Below are positions 36,160 to 45,115 of a stretch of DNA of 64,000 nt, piece after piece; the stretch's first letter is position 1, and each line of letters starts with the position of its first letter. Position numbers and translations under genes: made by a program. This stretch comes from Streptosporangium sp. NBC_01756 (GTDB lineage Bacteria; Actinomycetota; Actinomycetes; Streptosporangiales; Streptosporangiaceae). Below the pieces are notes generated by a model. The model saw only the letters and a program-made list of their open reading frames with translations. It was not told where the DNA came from and did not search any database. The stretch covers positions 7,750,001-7,814,000 of the forward strand of contig NZ_CP109130.1 in NCBI RefSeq assembly GCF_035917975.1. The letters are read 5' to 3'.

Positions 36160-36423
36160 GTGGTGGAGGGGATTGGTGGAGGGGATAAGGCGCCGGCGTC
36201 ACGGCCCCGGGTGGATCTCGACGGCGGCGCAGGCCGGCCGGATCCTTACCACGCGCAGGTGCTGGTCGAGGTCGGCAGCCTCGACCTCGACGATCTGCTG
36301 ATCACTTCCTTCGCCGGGACGGACGAACTCCGCCGGGCGTCACGGAACAGCGACGACCCTCCCCACGAATCCCTCCGACAGACTCGTGGAAGCCGGGTCC
36401 GGCGTCACCGCCGACTCTCCTGA
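36160..36423 (+). CDS. Doubtful small ORF
   Basis: An 87-codon frame starting at GTG. The centre (PYHAQVLVEVGSLDLDDLLITSFAG) looks protein-like, but the end is Arg-rich and the opposite strand has an equally plausible 46-codon frame (36210-36350). It could be a decayed gene. No family match is recognised. Confidence 0.25.
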   Translation: MVEGIGGGDKAPASRPRVDLDGGAGRPDPYHAQVLVEVGSLDLDDLLITSFAGTDELRRASRNSDDPPHESLRQTRGSRVRRHRRLS

Positions 36424-36425
36424 CC

Positions 36426-36620
36426 TCAGACGGAGTCGGACTTGATCCGCGTCAGGAAGTCACTCCACACGCTGGGGGAGAACAGCAGGGCGGGGCCGCC
36501 GGGGTTCTTGCTGTCGCGGACGGCGACGACGCCGGGGAGGTTGACGGCCACCTCGACGCACTCGCCGCCGTTTCCGTTGCTGCGGCTGCTCTTGCGCCAC
36601 CGGGCACCGGTCAGATCCAT
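36426..36620 (-). CDS. DUF397 protein
   Basis: A 64-residue protein with the family signature: GARWRKSSRSNGNGGECVEVA near the N-terminus, VAVRDSKNPGGPALLFSP and WSDFL. It overlaps the end of the XRE-type regulator gene by 10 bp. This pairing is very common in actinomycetes, and in some cases the two proteins interact to control development or antibiotic production. Confidence 0.92.
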   Translation of the reverse strand: MDLTGARWRKSSRSNGNGGECVEVAVNLPGVVAVRDSKNPGGPALLFSPSVWSDFLTRIKSDSV

Positions 36621-37435
36621 GAACTCATCCTCTTCTCGATAAAGGCCGCGGAGGCGGCCTGGGGAAGTGCCCAGGAACGCAATGCGTCGAACTGGGCGGA
36701 AAGGGGGTCAACCCTGGCGGGGTCGGTCAGGAGCTGTGCGTTCTCCGCATTCTCCATGTACACCACATCGGGCGCTCCTCTGAAGGAGAGGACCAACATG
36801 GGTCCGGCCAGCCCGGGGTAGGCCCCCACCTCGAACGGGATCACCTGAAGGGTGACCCGTGGTCGTGCCGTCGCCTCCAGGAGGTGCTCGAGCTGCTCAC
36901 GCATCACTCGGGCACCGCCGATGGGGCGGGCCAGCACCGCTTCGTCCAGCAGGACGAAGAGAATCGGTGGTTCGGGGCGGTCCAGCAGCCGTTGCCGCTG
37001 CATCCGCACCGTCACCATCTCCTCCACCTGCTCGACGGTGTCGAACGGCCGACCCAGCCGGGTCAGCGTCCGTGCGTAGTCCTCGGTCTGTAACAGCCCC
37101 GGCACCACCGCGAGTTGGTAGTTACGGAGTGTGCGCGCCTCCCACTCCAGCTCGAACAGTGAACGGACCCAGGTGGGCGAGGACTCCCGGCCGATCAGCG
37201 GCCAGAGCTTGATGAGCGCGCCGCCGGTCTCCAGCACCTCGTCGCATCGCTGCGCGAACTTCCTGGTCGGGGCCCGCATGGCGGTCTCGACCAGGCCCAC
37301 CAGCGAGGTGGAGTAAGCCGTCCGCTTCGCGAGCTCCTGCTGGCTCCAGCCCATGGCCTCTCGCAGCCGGCGTAGCTCGGAACCCCAGTAAGCCATGACG
37401 CTGGCACTGGGGTCCAGCTCGTTTGGGGCGGGCAT
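36611..37435 (-). CDS. XRE family regulator with DUF5753 domain
   Basis: A 274-residue protein. The N-terminal helix-turn-helix (LRRLREAMGWSQQELAKRTAYSTSLVGLVE) is followed by the DUF5753 domain (NYQLAVVPGLLQTEDYARTL, RQRLLDRPEPPILFVLLDEAVL, ENAENAQLLTDPARVDPLSAQFDALRSWALP). ATG at 37435 (MPAPNEL) is preferred. It is co-transcribed with the DUF397 gene and divergent from the 37610 gene. Confidence 0.93.
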   Translation of the reverse strand: MPAPNELDPSASVMAYWGSELRRLREAMGWSQQELAKRTAYSTSLVGLVETAMRAPTRKFAQRCDEVLETGGALIKLWPLIGRESSPTWVRSLFELEWEARTLRNYQLAVVPGLLQTEDYARTLTRLGRPFDTVEQVEEMVTVRMQRQRLLDRPEPPILFVLLDEAVLARPIGGARVMREQLEHLLEATARPRVTLQVIPFEVGAYPGLAGPMLVLSFRGAPDVVYMENAENAQLLTDPARVDPLSAQFDALRSWALPQAASAAFIEKRMSSWI

Positions 37436-37609
37436 GGGGGCTCCCGTCCTTTCGGGTCCTACATGTGCCGGGGTGGGTCCCACAGGGGAACCCAACCAAG
37501 TTGCATGTGTCTCTTAGTAATCGAGCACCTACCGAAAGTAATCATCTCACGGCACCCTGGGAAGAGGAAACGACTCGAGGTTTTCCCTAACGCTGAAAGG
37601 AGGTGGGCA

Positions 37610-38068
37610 GTGGCGAACCTCCGGGGTGTGCTCGCGGGAACGCCCGCCCTGCACGCCGCTTGCCTGCTCCGTGACGAGCTGGAACGGCACGGCGTGGAAG
37701 GCGACGTCCACGACGGCTACGGGCTGGCGCTGGTGTCGGTCTGGGCCGACCTGGTGATCTGGACCGACGGCATGGTCTACCGCTGGTGGAACGGATGTCT
37801 GGCGCCGAGGACAAGGCAACGTCTCTACGCCGTGTACGGCATGGACAACCCGGCCGCCGTCGCCCGCGCGGTGATGCTGCGCTACACCGAACTCAGGGAG
37901 AACCACCCGCGCTCCGGGCTGATTGCCGAGGCCCTCCTGTCATACCCGTACGGGCGTGGCGGGGGGCTGGCCGGTTTCCTCCGCCCGGCCATCGCGAGCG
38001 CCGGGCAGAAAGAGCGGGTACGCGTCCCCTCAGCGCCCCCGCCGCTGGAGGCCGTGCACGGTCACTGA
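37610..38068 (+). CDS. Conserved actinobacterial small protein of unknown function
   Basis: A 152-residue protein. The start GTG at 37610 follows an ideal AAAGGAGGT ribosome site, which rules out the longer frame beginning at 37463. The sequence (LLRDELERHGVEGDVHDGYGLALVSVWADLVIWTDGMVYRWWNG) is reminiscent of small proteins found beside XRE/DUF397 pairs. It is divergent from them, so it may belong to the same regulatory set (inference). No enzyme motif is seen. Confidence 0.75.
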   Translation: MANLRGVLAGTPALHAACLLRDELERHGVEGDVHDGYGLALVSVWADLVIWTDGMVYRWWNGCLAPRTRQRLYAVYGMDNPAAVARAVMLRYTELRENHPRSGLIAEALLSYPYGRGGGLAGFLRPAIASAGQKERVRVPSAPPPLEAVHGH

Positions 38069-38224
38069 CGGGAGACCTGCCGGTCGTACAGGGGCTGACC
38101 GGCGGTCCGCCCGCCCCGGTGGCCGTCACGACACGGCCGGCCTGCACGCGGCGGCGTCGGCGGCATGATGGACTACTCCGGTGAAGACCGCCGGAGTCCG
38201 CGGTCGCCGAAGGGGTCCCTCATC

Positions 38225-39196
38225 ATGTCGCCGCGGTTCCGAGGCGGGCTGACCGCAGCCGCGGGCGCGTCGGTCGCCCTCCTCCTGGCGGGTCACCGGC
38301 TGCTGCCGAACTGGCGGGGCATGGGCAACACGTTCGACAGCGGTCTGCCGTGGCTGGGGCTGGCGATCCCGGTCCTGGCCCTGGCCGCGTTCGCCCGGCG
38401 GTCGTGGCTCGCGCTGGCCGGGGTCGCGATGCCGGCCGTGATGTGGGCGATGATCTTCGGCCCCCCGTTCGTCCGCGCCGCCGGCGCCGGGCCGTGGGAC
38501 CTGCGCGTGGTCCACCAGAACGTCAACTACGCCAACGGCGACCTGGCGGCGACCGCCAGGGTCCTGCGGGCCGCGGACGCCGACATCCTCGTGGTCGCGG
38601 AGGTCCCCGACGATCCGGTGCTGATGAACGGGACGGTCGATCCCGCGTTCGCCCGGGAGGTCGATCCCGGCTACCCCTATCGCTTCCCGGACAATCCGGG
38701 GGTCGCGGTGTGGAGCAGGTATCCCGTCGAGGGCCTGCCGCGGCCCGTGCCCGGAGTGGTGCGCTCACGGCACGCGATCATCCGCACGCCGCAGGGGCCG
38801 GTCAGCCTCTACGCGGTGCACCTGTCGTCCTTCCGTCCCGACCAGCCGTCCGTCATCGCCGGCCGCAACGCCGAGGTGGAGGCGCTGGCCCGGGCGATCC
38901 AGGGGGATCCCAGCCCTCGGATCATCGTCGCCGGCGACCTGAACACCGCCACCACCGACCGGGAGCTGAGCCGTCTCACCGCGCTCCTGTCGTCCGTTTC
39001 GGACAGCGCCGGCACCGGCCTGCAGTTCACCTGGCCCGCCACCCTGCCGATCGTCCGCCTGGACCATGTGCTCACCCGCGGTTTCACGGCCCTCGACAGC
39101 CGGGTGCTGCCGATGTCGGGCAGTGACCACCGCGCGATCCTGGCCGATCTCAGGGACTCCGGCCACCTGCCGCCGAGCCGGGGCCACGGAGACTGA
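38225..39196 (+). CDS. Membrane-anchored endonuclease/exonuclease/phosphatase family protein
   Basis: About 323 residues. Two or three N-terminal hydrophobic segments (GLTAAAGASVALLLAG, WLGLAIPVLALAAFA, WLALAGVAMPAVMWAMIF) are followed by an EEP-fold catalytic domain: VVHQNVNYANGD, VVAEVPDD, VAGDLNTATTD and SGSDHRAI, with the metal-binding Glu, Asp, Asn and His. The domain would lie outside the membrane and could cleave a nucleic acid, phospholipid or phosphoinositide-like ester. ATG at 38225 after AAGGGG is chosen over 38165. A 60-bp repeat begins inside its last codons. Confidence 0.85.
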   Translation: MSPRFRGGLTAAAGASVALLLAGHRLLPNWRGMGNTFDSGLPWLGLAIPVLALAAFARRSWLALAGVAMPAVMWAMIFGPPFVRAAGAGPWDLRVVHQNVNYANGDLAATARVLRAADADILVVAEVPDDPVLMNGTVDPAFAREVDPGYPYRFPDNPGVAVWSRYPVEGLPRPVPGVVRSRHAIIRTPQGPVSLYAVHLSSFRPDQPSVIAGRNAEVEALARAIQGDPSPRIIVAGDLNTATTDRELSRLTALLSSVSDSAGTGLQFTWPATLPIVRLDHVLTRGFTALDSRVLPMSGSDHRAILADLRDSGHLPPSRGHGD

Positions 39197-39354
39197 GCCG
39201 GGATCACCGGGACGGAGTCAGGGTCACCGGGCCTGAGCCGGGGCCACGGCGGCTGAGCCGGGATCACCGGGACGGAGTCAGGGTCACCGGGCCTGAGCCG
39301 GGGCCACGGCGGCTGAGCCGGGATCACCGGGACCGAGCTGGGGCCACGGCGGCT
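39175..39354. repeat. 60-bp tandem repeat, about 2.7 copies
   Basis: A unit of exactly 60 bp recurs from 39175: each holds GAGCCGGGGCCACGG, CTGAGCCGGGATCACCGGGA and GTCAGGGTCACCGGG. Copies are nearly identical; the last is truncated. The array starts within the stop region of the EEP gene and ends about 110 bp before the next gene. Confidence 0.88.
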
Positions 39355-39464
39355 GGCCGCTTCGGCGCCTGCCGACACTGCCGCTTGACGGGCGCGGGAG
39401 CAGCCTCCACACTCATGACGCTTAGAGAAACGCCGTTTCGGTAGAGGAAACACCGGAGGATTAC

Positions 39465-40415
39465 ATGCGCTTCCCCGGACTCGGACCCGTCCTGTCGGCA
39501 GTCGTCACGGCCCTCATGGCCCTCGCGCTCACCGGCGTCGCGGCCGTCCCCGCACACGCCGGACCGGTAGCCCGGTCGGCCACCCCGGAGACCACGGAGT
39601 TCACCACGACGGTGCACGGTGACGCCGCCGACGTCTACGCGCCGGCACCGGCGAAGATCCACCACGACCTGCCCGTCGCACTCCTGCTGCAGGGAGCCGA
39701 TGTCGACAAGTCCCGCTACTCCGCCTTCGCCCGGGCCGTCGCGAGCTACGGCTTCGCCGTAGTGGTCCCCAACCACAGCCGGGTCGTCTTCGGGCAGGCG
39801 GGCCTGTTCGCCGAGGAGGCTCAGGCGTCGTGGACGGCGGCCTGGATGCAGCAGGAGGACATCCGTGCGGGCTCACCGCTCCGCGGCAGGATCGACACGG
39901 CCTCCCTGGTGCTGCTCGGCCACTCCTTCGGCGGCGCGGCGGGGCTGACGCTCACCACCGGCGCGTGCGTCCCGCCGTTCTGCGGAGAGCCCGCCACGGC
40001 GCCGGCCCAGCTCAAGGCCGCCGCGTTCTACGGCACGAACAACACCCCGCCCGGGGGCACCGGGAGCCCGCCGGTGCCCAATGCCGTCCCGGTGGCGCTC
40101 GTGCAGGGCACGGCCGACGGAGTCGCCTCCCCGGCGAGCGCCGAGGGCACCTACGACGCGTTGCTGAACCCGCCCAAGATGCTCGTCTCGGTGACCGGGG
40201 CCAACCACTACGGGCTGACCGACATCCAGAATCCGCCGGGGGCCCGTCCCGACCCGGCCCCGCAGACCGTCGCGCAGGACAGGAGCGTCAAGGCCGCGGC
40301 CCGCTGGAGCGCCATGTTCCTGCGCACCGCGCTGGGCGATCACTGGTCGGCCGTCTGGCTCTACGGGGTGGGCGACTCCGTGGACGGCGATGTGACGGTC
40401 GAATACGTGAAGTGA
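39465..40415 (+). CDS. Secreted alpha/beta hydrolase
   Basis: A 316-residue protein with a Sec signal peptide (LSAVVTALMALALTGVAAVPAHAG). The mature part is an alpha/beta hydrolase: LPVALLLQGADVDKSRYSAFARAVASYGFAVVVPNH, nucleophile elbow LGHSFGGAAG, and later GTADGVASP (acid) and GANHYG (His). ATG at 39465 follows GGAGG. Its pattern resembles dienelactone or cutinase-like hydrolases, with four cysteines of which CVPPFC may form a disulfide. Substrate unknown. It ends 1 bp from the convergent ATPase gene. Confidence 0.88.
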   Translation: MRFPGLGPVLSAVVTALMALALTGVAAVPAHAGPVARSATPETTEFTTTVHGDAADVYAPAPAKIHHDLPVALLLQGADVDKSRYSAFARAVASYGFAVVVPNHSRVVFGQAGLFAEEAQASWTAAWMQQEDIRAGSPLRGRIDTASLVLLGHSFGGAAGLTLTTGACVPPFCGEPATAPAQLKAAAFYGTNNTPPGGTGSPPVPNAVPVALVQGTADGVASPASAEGTYDALLNPPKMLVSVTGANHYGLTDIQNPPGARPDPAPQTVAQDRSVKAAARWSAMFLRTALGDHWSAVWLYGVGDSVDGDVTVEYVK

Positions 40416-40416
40416 C

Positions 40417-41109
40417 TCACGGCTCCTGACCCTCCTGCCCCCGGTCGAAGCGGATGGCACTCAGCAGGTCCGAAGCGGGCCGGTCCAGCACGGTGACGCC
40501 CGCGGCGGGAGGGAGGGAGCCGCCGCGGGCACGGCCGACGAGAACCCGCCAGCGCCGGCAGTGCCGGGCGAAGCCGACACCGGTGACGACCCTGCCCCGG
40601 GAGAGCTGCCCCGCGCGGGCGACCTCCGGTTCGACGTCGAGCAGGATCAGATGGACCTCGCTGCCGACCCGGCGGGCCAGCCAGGCGAAGCCGTACAGGA
40701 TGTGCGGCCAGGTGCCCCGGGTGTGGGCCACGACGCCGTGCCCGCGCAGCAGCGCCCGTGCGATCCGCGCCACATGGGTGGCGTGCACGATCGGGGTGCG
40801 GATCCGCGGCGGGATCGGGCCGAGGTAGCGGGCCCACCAGTTGCGGGACTGCCGCGAGTCGATGATCCGCACCTCGCCGGCCCGGACCGGTTCCCTCTCG
40901 TCGCCGCGCAGTCCGTACAGCCGGTCCAGCAGGGTGCTCTTGCCCGCGCCGGGGAGCCCCGCGAGCAGCACCAGCGACCCGGGGGGATAGCTCAGGTGCG
41001 CGGACCCCTCCGCACTGGTGGCGGGCCCGCCACCGGGGGGAGCCGTGGCGGGAGGAGTCTTACTGGGCGGAGCCGTACCAAGGGCGGGGGGCGGGGTGTC
41101 GGCGAACAT
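40417..41109 (-). CDS. P-loop ATP-binding protein (AAA/kinase-like)
   Basis: A 230-residue protein. A proline-rich N-terminal tail of about 40 residues precedes a P-loop (LLAGLPGAGKSTLLDRLYGL) and an alpha/beta nucleotide-binding fold, with VHATHVARIARALLRGHGVVAHTRGTW and VHLILLDVEPEVARAGQLSRGR like small-molecule kinases of the zeta/AAA_33 type. ATG at 41109 follows GAGGAG. The target of the kinase is unknown. Confidence 0.8.
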   Translation of the reverse strand: MFADTPPPALGTAPPSKTPPATAPPGGGPATSAEGSAHLSYPPGSLVLLAGLPGAGKSTLLDRLYGLRGDEREPVRAGEVRIIDSRQSRNWWARYLGPIPPRIRTPIVHATHVARIARALLRGHGVVAHTRGTWPHILYGFAWLARRVGSEVHLILLDVEPEVARAGQLSRGRVVTGVGFARHCRRWRVLVGRARGGSLPPAAGVTVLDRPASDLLSAIRFDRGQEGQEP

Positions 41110-41473
41110 GGGAACTCCTCGAATGCGCTCGGCCATTCGAGGTCTCCTTCACCCGCGTATCGCAGGCAACCGCCCGGGGACGCCGCAGGGCGCCCGTACT
41201 GACCGGGCCGATTCTTGGGAAGTACTCCCCTCGTCCTGACAGGGTAGGGGACTCCGGCGCATCGCTCCACCTCTTGGCCTGTTCCGTGCCCCGATGTGTC
41301 CATATAGCTATGGATCTGTCCTTTAGCGGCCACGGGCGATCCGGTGCCGCGGCCCCCGCCGCCACGTCCTTGGGGCGGGCAGGTATCCCCTGAGCCGGGT
41401 GATCGGGCGGGTCACCCACCCGGTCACCCGCTCGGGACCGTCCGCTCGGGACCGTCCGCTCGGGACCGTCCGG
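41110..41473. other. Intergenic with 14-bp tandem repeat (41428-41469)
   Basis: A 364-bp gap after the eda gene and before the ATPase start. It holds three exact tandem copies of a 14-bp unit CCGCTCGGGACCGT at 41428-41469, right after the eda stop, and a short palindrome CCATA-TAGC-TATGG near 41300. No gene is supported. Confidence 0.7.
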
Positions 41474-42085
41474 TCAGCGGAGCGCGGCGGCCTCCGCGGC
41501 CAGCTTCTCGATCCGCGCGTAGTCGCCGCCGGCCAGTGCGTCGGCCGGAGTGAGCCAGGTCCCGCCCACGCAGCCGACGTTCGGCAGCGCGAGATAGTCG
41601 GGAGCCGTCGCGAGCCTGATCCCGCCCGTCGGGCAGAACCGGACGTCGGGCAGCGGGCCGCCGAGCGACTTCAGGTACGGCAGGCCCCCGGCGGCCTCGG
41701 CCGGGAAGAACTTCATCTCCGTCAGCCCGCGTTCGGCCAGGGCCATGACCTCCGACGCGGTCGCCACGCCGGGCAGGAACGGCACGCCGCTCGCCTCCAT
41801 GGCGTCCACCAGCTTCGGGGTGCTGCCCGGACTGACCAGGAAGCGGGCCCCGGCCGCCACGGAGGCGGCCACGTCGGCCGGGGTGCGGATCGTCCCGGCG
41901 CCGATCACCGCGTCGGGCACCTCGGCGGCGATCCGCTCGATGGCCTGCAGGGCGTCGGCCGTACGGAGGGTCACCTCGATGACCGGCAGACCACCCGCCA
42001 CCAGGGCGCGCGCCAGGGGTACCGCGGTCTCCAGGTCGTCGATCACGACGACCGGTACGACCGGGGCGATGTCCAGCAGACTCAT
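41474..42085 (-). CDS. eda: KDPG aldolase (bifunctional KHG/KDPG aldolase)
   Basis: A 203-residue class I aldolase that splits 2-keto-3-deoxy-6-phosphogluconate to pyruvate and glyceraldehyde 3-phosphate, the last step of the Entner-Doudoroff pathway. It shows IEVTLRT, GAGTI, SPGSTP, MKFFPAEAAGG with the Schiff-base lysine, and CPTGGI for phosphate binding. ATG at 42085 overlaps the glk stop by four bases, so it is the last gene of a coupled operon. Length is normal for the family. Confidence 0.95.
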   Translation of the reverse strand: MSLLDIAPVVPVVVIDDLETAVPLARALVAGGLPVIEVTLRTADALQAIERIAAEVPDAVIGAGTIRTPADVAASVAAGARFLVSPGSTPKLVDAMEASGVPFLPGVATASEVMALAERGLTEMKFFPAEAAGGLPYLKSLGGPLPDVRFCPTGGIRLATAPDYLALPNVGCVGGTWLTPADALAGGDYARIEKLAAEAAALR

Positions 42086-43038
42086 ACATACTCCATGTTC
42101 GACAGGCGCTGGTTCAGCCAGGCCGCCGCGCCGATCAGCGCGGGCTGGGAGGCCACGATCAGCGTCGTGGCGATGGCGGACAGGTAACCGTTCAGCGCGG
42201 GGGTGGCCTCGAACCGACGGCGGAAGTCGCTGTCGGCGACCCGGTTCACGATACGGGGTAACACGCCGCCGCCCAGATAGACCCCACCCCGGGCGCCCAG
42301 GGTCAGCGCGACGTTTCCCGCGAAGGTGCCGAGCATGCCGCAGAAGACCTCGACGGTCTCCGCGCACAGCGAGTCGTCCATCCGGGCCACGATGTCGGAG
42401 GCCGACAGCCGCGGCGCGTCCACCCCGTGCACCAGCGCCAGCCCCCGGTGCAGCCGGGTCAGCCCCGGGCCCGACAGCAGGTGCTCGGCCACCACGTGGT
42501 CCAGGCCGTCCGCGCGCAACGCCTGGACGACCGCGTGGTCCCGCTCGTCCAGGACCGGCATGGTGACGTGCCCGCCCTCACCGGGGATCGGCACCCAGCC
42601 CTGGCCCGAGGGCACCAGGCCGGCCACGCCGAGCCCGGTGCCCGGCCCCAGCACGGCCTTGACGCCGCGCGAGGGTTCGGGGCCGCCGAGCGAGACCAGG
42701 TCGTCCTCGCCCAGGTGCGGCAGGGACGCCGCCAGGGCCTCGAAGTCGTTGAGCAGTTCGGCGTTGGGGATACCCAGGTCGTGCACCGAGCCCGACCACC
42801 CGGCGTTGGTGAGCCGGTAGCGGTCGCCCTCGACCGGTCCCGCGATCGCGACGCAGGCCGCTCCCGGCTGAACTCCGCCCGCATGATCTGCGAGATAGGC
42901 GGCTACGGCTTCGGGAAGCCCGTCGTGGTCCGCTCCGGCCAGTACGGCCACCGCCTCCGGCTGCCCGCCCGGCTCCGTGACGAGCCCGAACCGGGCGTTG
43001 GTGCCGCCGATGTCGGCGACCAGCCAGGGAAGGCTCAC
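42082..43038 (-). CDS. glk: Glucokinase (proteobacterial Glk type)
   Basis: A 318-residue glucokinase. LVADIGGTNARFGLV is the ATP phosphate loop; AIAGPVEGDRYRLTNAGWSGS and LLNDFEALA with the catalytic Asp, LGPGTGLGVAGLV and a YLGGGVLPRI segment follow. It is the proteobacterial Glk type, not the ROK type more usual in actinomycetes. Start GTG at 43038 follows AAGGAGG. It makes glucose 6-phosphate to feed zwf in the same operon. Confidence 0.93.
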   Translation of the reverse strand: MSLPWLVADIGGTNARFGLVTEPGGQPEAVAVLAGADHDGLPEAVAAYLADHAGGVQPGAACVAIAGPVEGDRYRLTNAGWSGSVHDLGIPNAELLNDFEALAASLPHLGEDDLVSLGGPEPSRGVKAVLGPGTGLGVAGLVPSGQGWVPIPGEGGHVTMPVLDERDHAVVQALRADGLDHVVAEHLLSGPGLTRLHRGLALVHGVDAPRLSASDIVARMDDSLCAETVEVFCGMLGTFAGNVALTLGARGGVYLGGGVLPRIVNRVADSDFRRRFEATPALNGYLSAIATTLIVASQPALIGAAAWLNQRLSNMEYV

Positions 43039-43129
43039 CTCGCCTCCTTCGCCGGGTTCCGAAAGGACGCGGACCACCCGGTCATGCCCGAGCTCCGGCG
43101 GTGACAGGGGGATGAGACGGCAGGCCCGG

Positions 43130-45010
43130 TCACAGTCCGGCTCCTTTCACGGCGTCCGCGGCGATGCTCTCGGCGTGGCCGTTCAGGGCGAAGATTCCGG
43201 CACCGCGTTCGGCGGGGCCCGCCGAATGACGGAAGGCGGCGAACAGCTCACGGCCGGTGCCCACCCACTGGGCGTCGGTGAGCGGCGCGCCCTGCGGCGT
43301 GCGCGCGGCCAGTTCCTCCGCCGGGACCAGCAGTTCCAGGGTGCCCGCAGTGGAGTCGAGGCGGATCGGGTCGCCGTCGCAGACCAGGGCGATCGGGCCG
43401 CCGTGGGCGGCTTCGGGTGACAGGTGGATGGCGGCCGGGACCTTGCCCGACGCGCCGGACATGCGGCCGTCGGTGACGATCGCCACCCGCTGCCCCCGGT
43501 CCAGCAGCACCGACAGCGGCGGGGTGAGCTTGTGCAGCTCGGGCATGCCGTTCGCGCTCGGCCCCTGGTAGCGGATGACCGCCACGAAGTCCTGCCCGTC
43601 CAGCTCGCCCGCCTCGAAGGCGCGCAGCAGCTCCAGCTGGTCGTCGAAGACCTTCGCGGGGGCCTCGACGACCAGGTGCTCGTCCTTGACGGCGGAGACC
43701 TTGCTGACCGCGCGGCCCAGGTTGCCGTCGAGCATGTGGATGCCCCCGTCGGGGGAGAACGCCTCGCTCACCGGCCGGAGCACGTCGAGGTCGGTGCTGC
43801 CGCCGGTGCGCTCCTGCCAGACCAGATCGCCGTCCTTGAGCTCGACGGACGAACGGTAGTGATCCAGCCCGCGCCCGGCGATCGTCAGCACGTCACGGTG
43901 GAGCAGCCCCGAGTCCAGCAGGTCGCCGATGAGCACCTGCATGCCGCCCGCGGCCTGGAAGTGGTTCACGTCCGCCTGCCCGTTGGGGTACATGCGGGTG
44001 AGCAGCGGCACCGCCTTCGACAGCGCCGCCAGGTCGTCCCAGAGCAGGTCGATGCCGGCCGCCGCGGCGATGGCGACGATGTGCATGGTGTGGTTGGTCG
44101 AGCCGCCGGTGGCCAGCAGCGCCACGCAGGCGTTGACGATCGCCTTCTCGTCGACGACCCGGCCCACCGGGGTGTACTCCTCGCCGTGCGCGGTCAGCTC
44201 GACCGCCCGCCTGCCCGCGGCCCGGGTCAGGGCCTCACGCAGCTCGGTGCGCGGGTTGATGAAGGTCGAACCCGGCAGGTGCAGGCCCATGACCTCGATC
44301 ATGACCTGGTTGGAGTTGGCGGTGCCGTAGAAGGTGCAGGTGCCGGCGGAGTGGTAGGACTTCGACTCGGCGTCGAGCAGCTCTCCCTTGCCGACCTTGC
44401 CCTCGGCGAACAGCTGCCGCGTGCGGGCCTTGACCTTGTTGGGCAGGCCGGAGGACATCGGCCCGGCCGGCACGAACACCGCCGGCAGGTGACCGAAGTG
44501 CAGGGCGCCGATCAGCAGCCCCGGAACGATCTTGTCGCAGACACCGAGCATGAGCGAGGTGTCGAACATGTCGTGGGACAGGGCGATCGCGGTGGCCATC
44601 GCGATGACCTCGCGGCTGTAGAGCGACAGCTCCATCCCCGCGCGGCCCTGCGTGATGCCGTCGCACATCGCGGGCACACCGCCGGCGACCTGCGCCACCC
44701 CGCCCGCCCTGCGGACCGCGTCCTTGAGGATCGGCGGGTAGGTCTCGTACGGCTGGTGTGCCGACAGCATGTCGTTGTAGCTCGTCACGATCGCCACGCC
44801 TGGTTTGACGTTGGCCCGCAGGTCCAGCTTGTCAGCCTCGCCGGAGGCCGCGAAGCCGTGGGCGAGGTTGGCGCAGCCCAGGCTGGCCCGCGCCGGTCCA
44901 CGCCGGCGGGCCGCCTCGGCCTCGGCGTCGAGCCGTGCCAGGTAGGCGGTGCGGCTGGCGCGGCTGCGCTCGATCAGGCGGTCGGTGATCTCCTGGATCA
45001 CGGGATTCAT
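43130..45010 (-). CDS. edd: Phosphogluconate dehydratase
   Basis: A 626-residue dehydratase of the IlvD/Edd family. It has [69 protein letters not shown] and [15 protein letters not shown], with the cysteines that hold the iron-sulfur cluster. It turns 6-phosphogluconate into KDPG. ATG at 45010 follows AGGAG. It lies between zwf and glk; a CCCCGG/CCGGGG hairpin at 45033-45053 precedes it and could adjust expression. Confidence 0.95.
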   Translation of the reverse strand: MNPVIQEITDRLIERSRASRTAYLARLDAEAEAARRRGPARASLGCANLAHGFAASGEADKLDLRANVKPGVAIVTSYNDMLSAHQPYETYPPILKDAVRRAGGVAQVAGGVPAMCDGITQGRAGMELSLYSREVIAMATAIALSHDMFDTSLMLGVCDKIVPGLLIGALHFGHLPAVFVPAGPMSSGLPNKVKARTRQLFAEGKVGKGELLDAESKSYHSAGTCTFYGTANSNQVMIEVMGLHLPGSTFINPRTELREALTRAAGRRAVELTAHGEEYTPVGRVVDEKAIVNACVALLATGGSTNHTMHIVAIAAAAGIDLLWDDLAALSKAVPLLTRMYPNGQADVNHFQAAGGMQVLIGDLLDSGLLHRDVLTIAGRGLDHYRSSVELKDGDLVWQERTGGSTDLDVLRPVSEAFSPDGGIHMLDGNLGRAVSKVSAVKDEHLVVEAPAKVFDDQLELLRAFEAGELDGQDFVAVIRYQGPSANGMPELHKLTPPLSVLLDRGQRVAIVTDGRMSGASGKVPAAIHLSPEAAHGGPIALVCDGDPIRLDSTAGTLELLVPAEELAARTPQGAPLTDAQWVGTGRELFAAFRHSAGPAERGAGIFALNGHAESIAADAVKGAGL

Positions 45011-45115
45011 CGAATCTCCTTGAGCGTGGAGACCCCGGGCTTCAGCTCCGGGGAGGGAGTCAACAGGCCTCTTCCAACGTCGTCGGGTCGGTCTGCTTCC
45101 GTATGGTGCGGGTGG

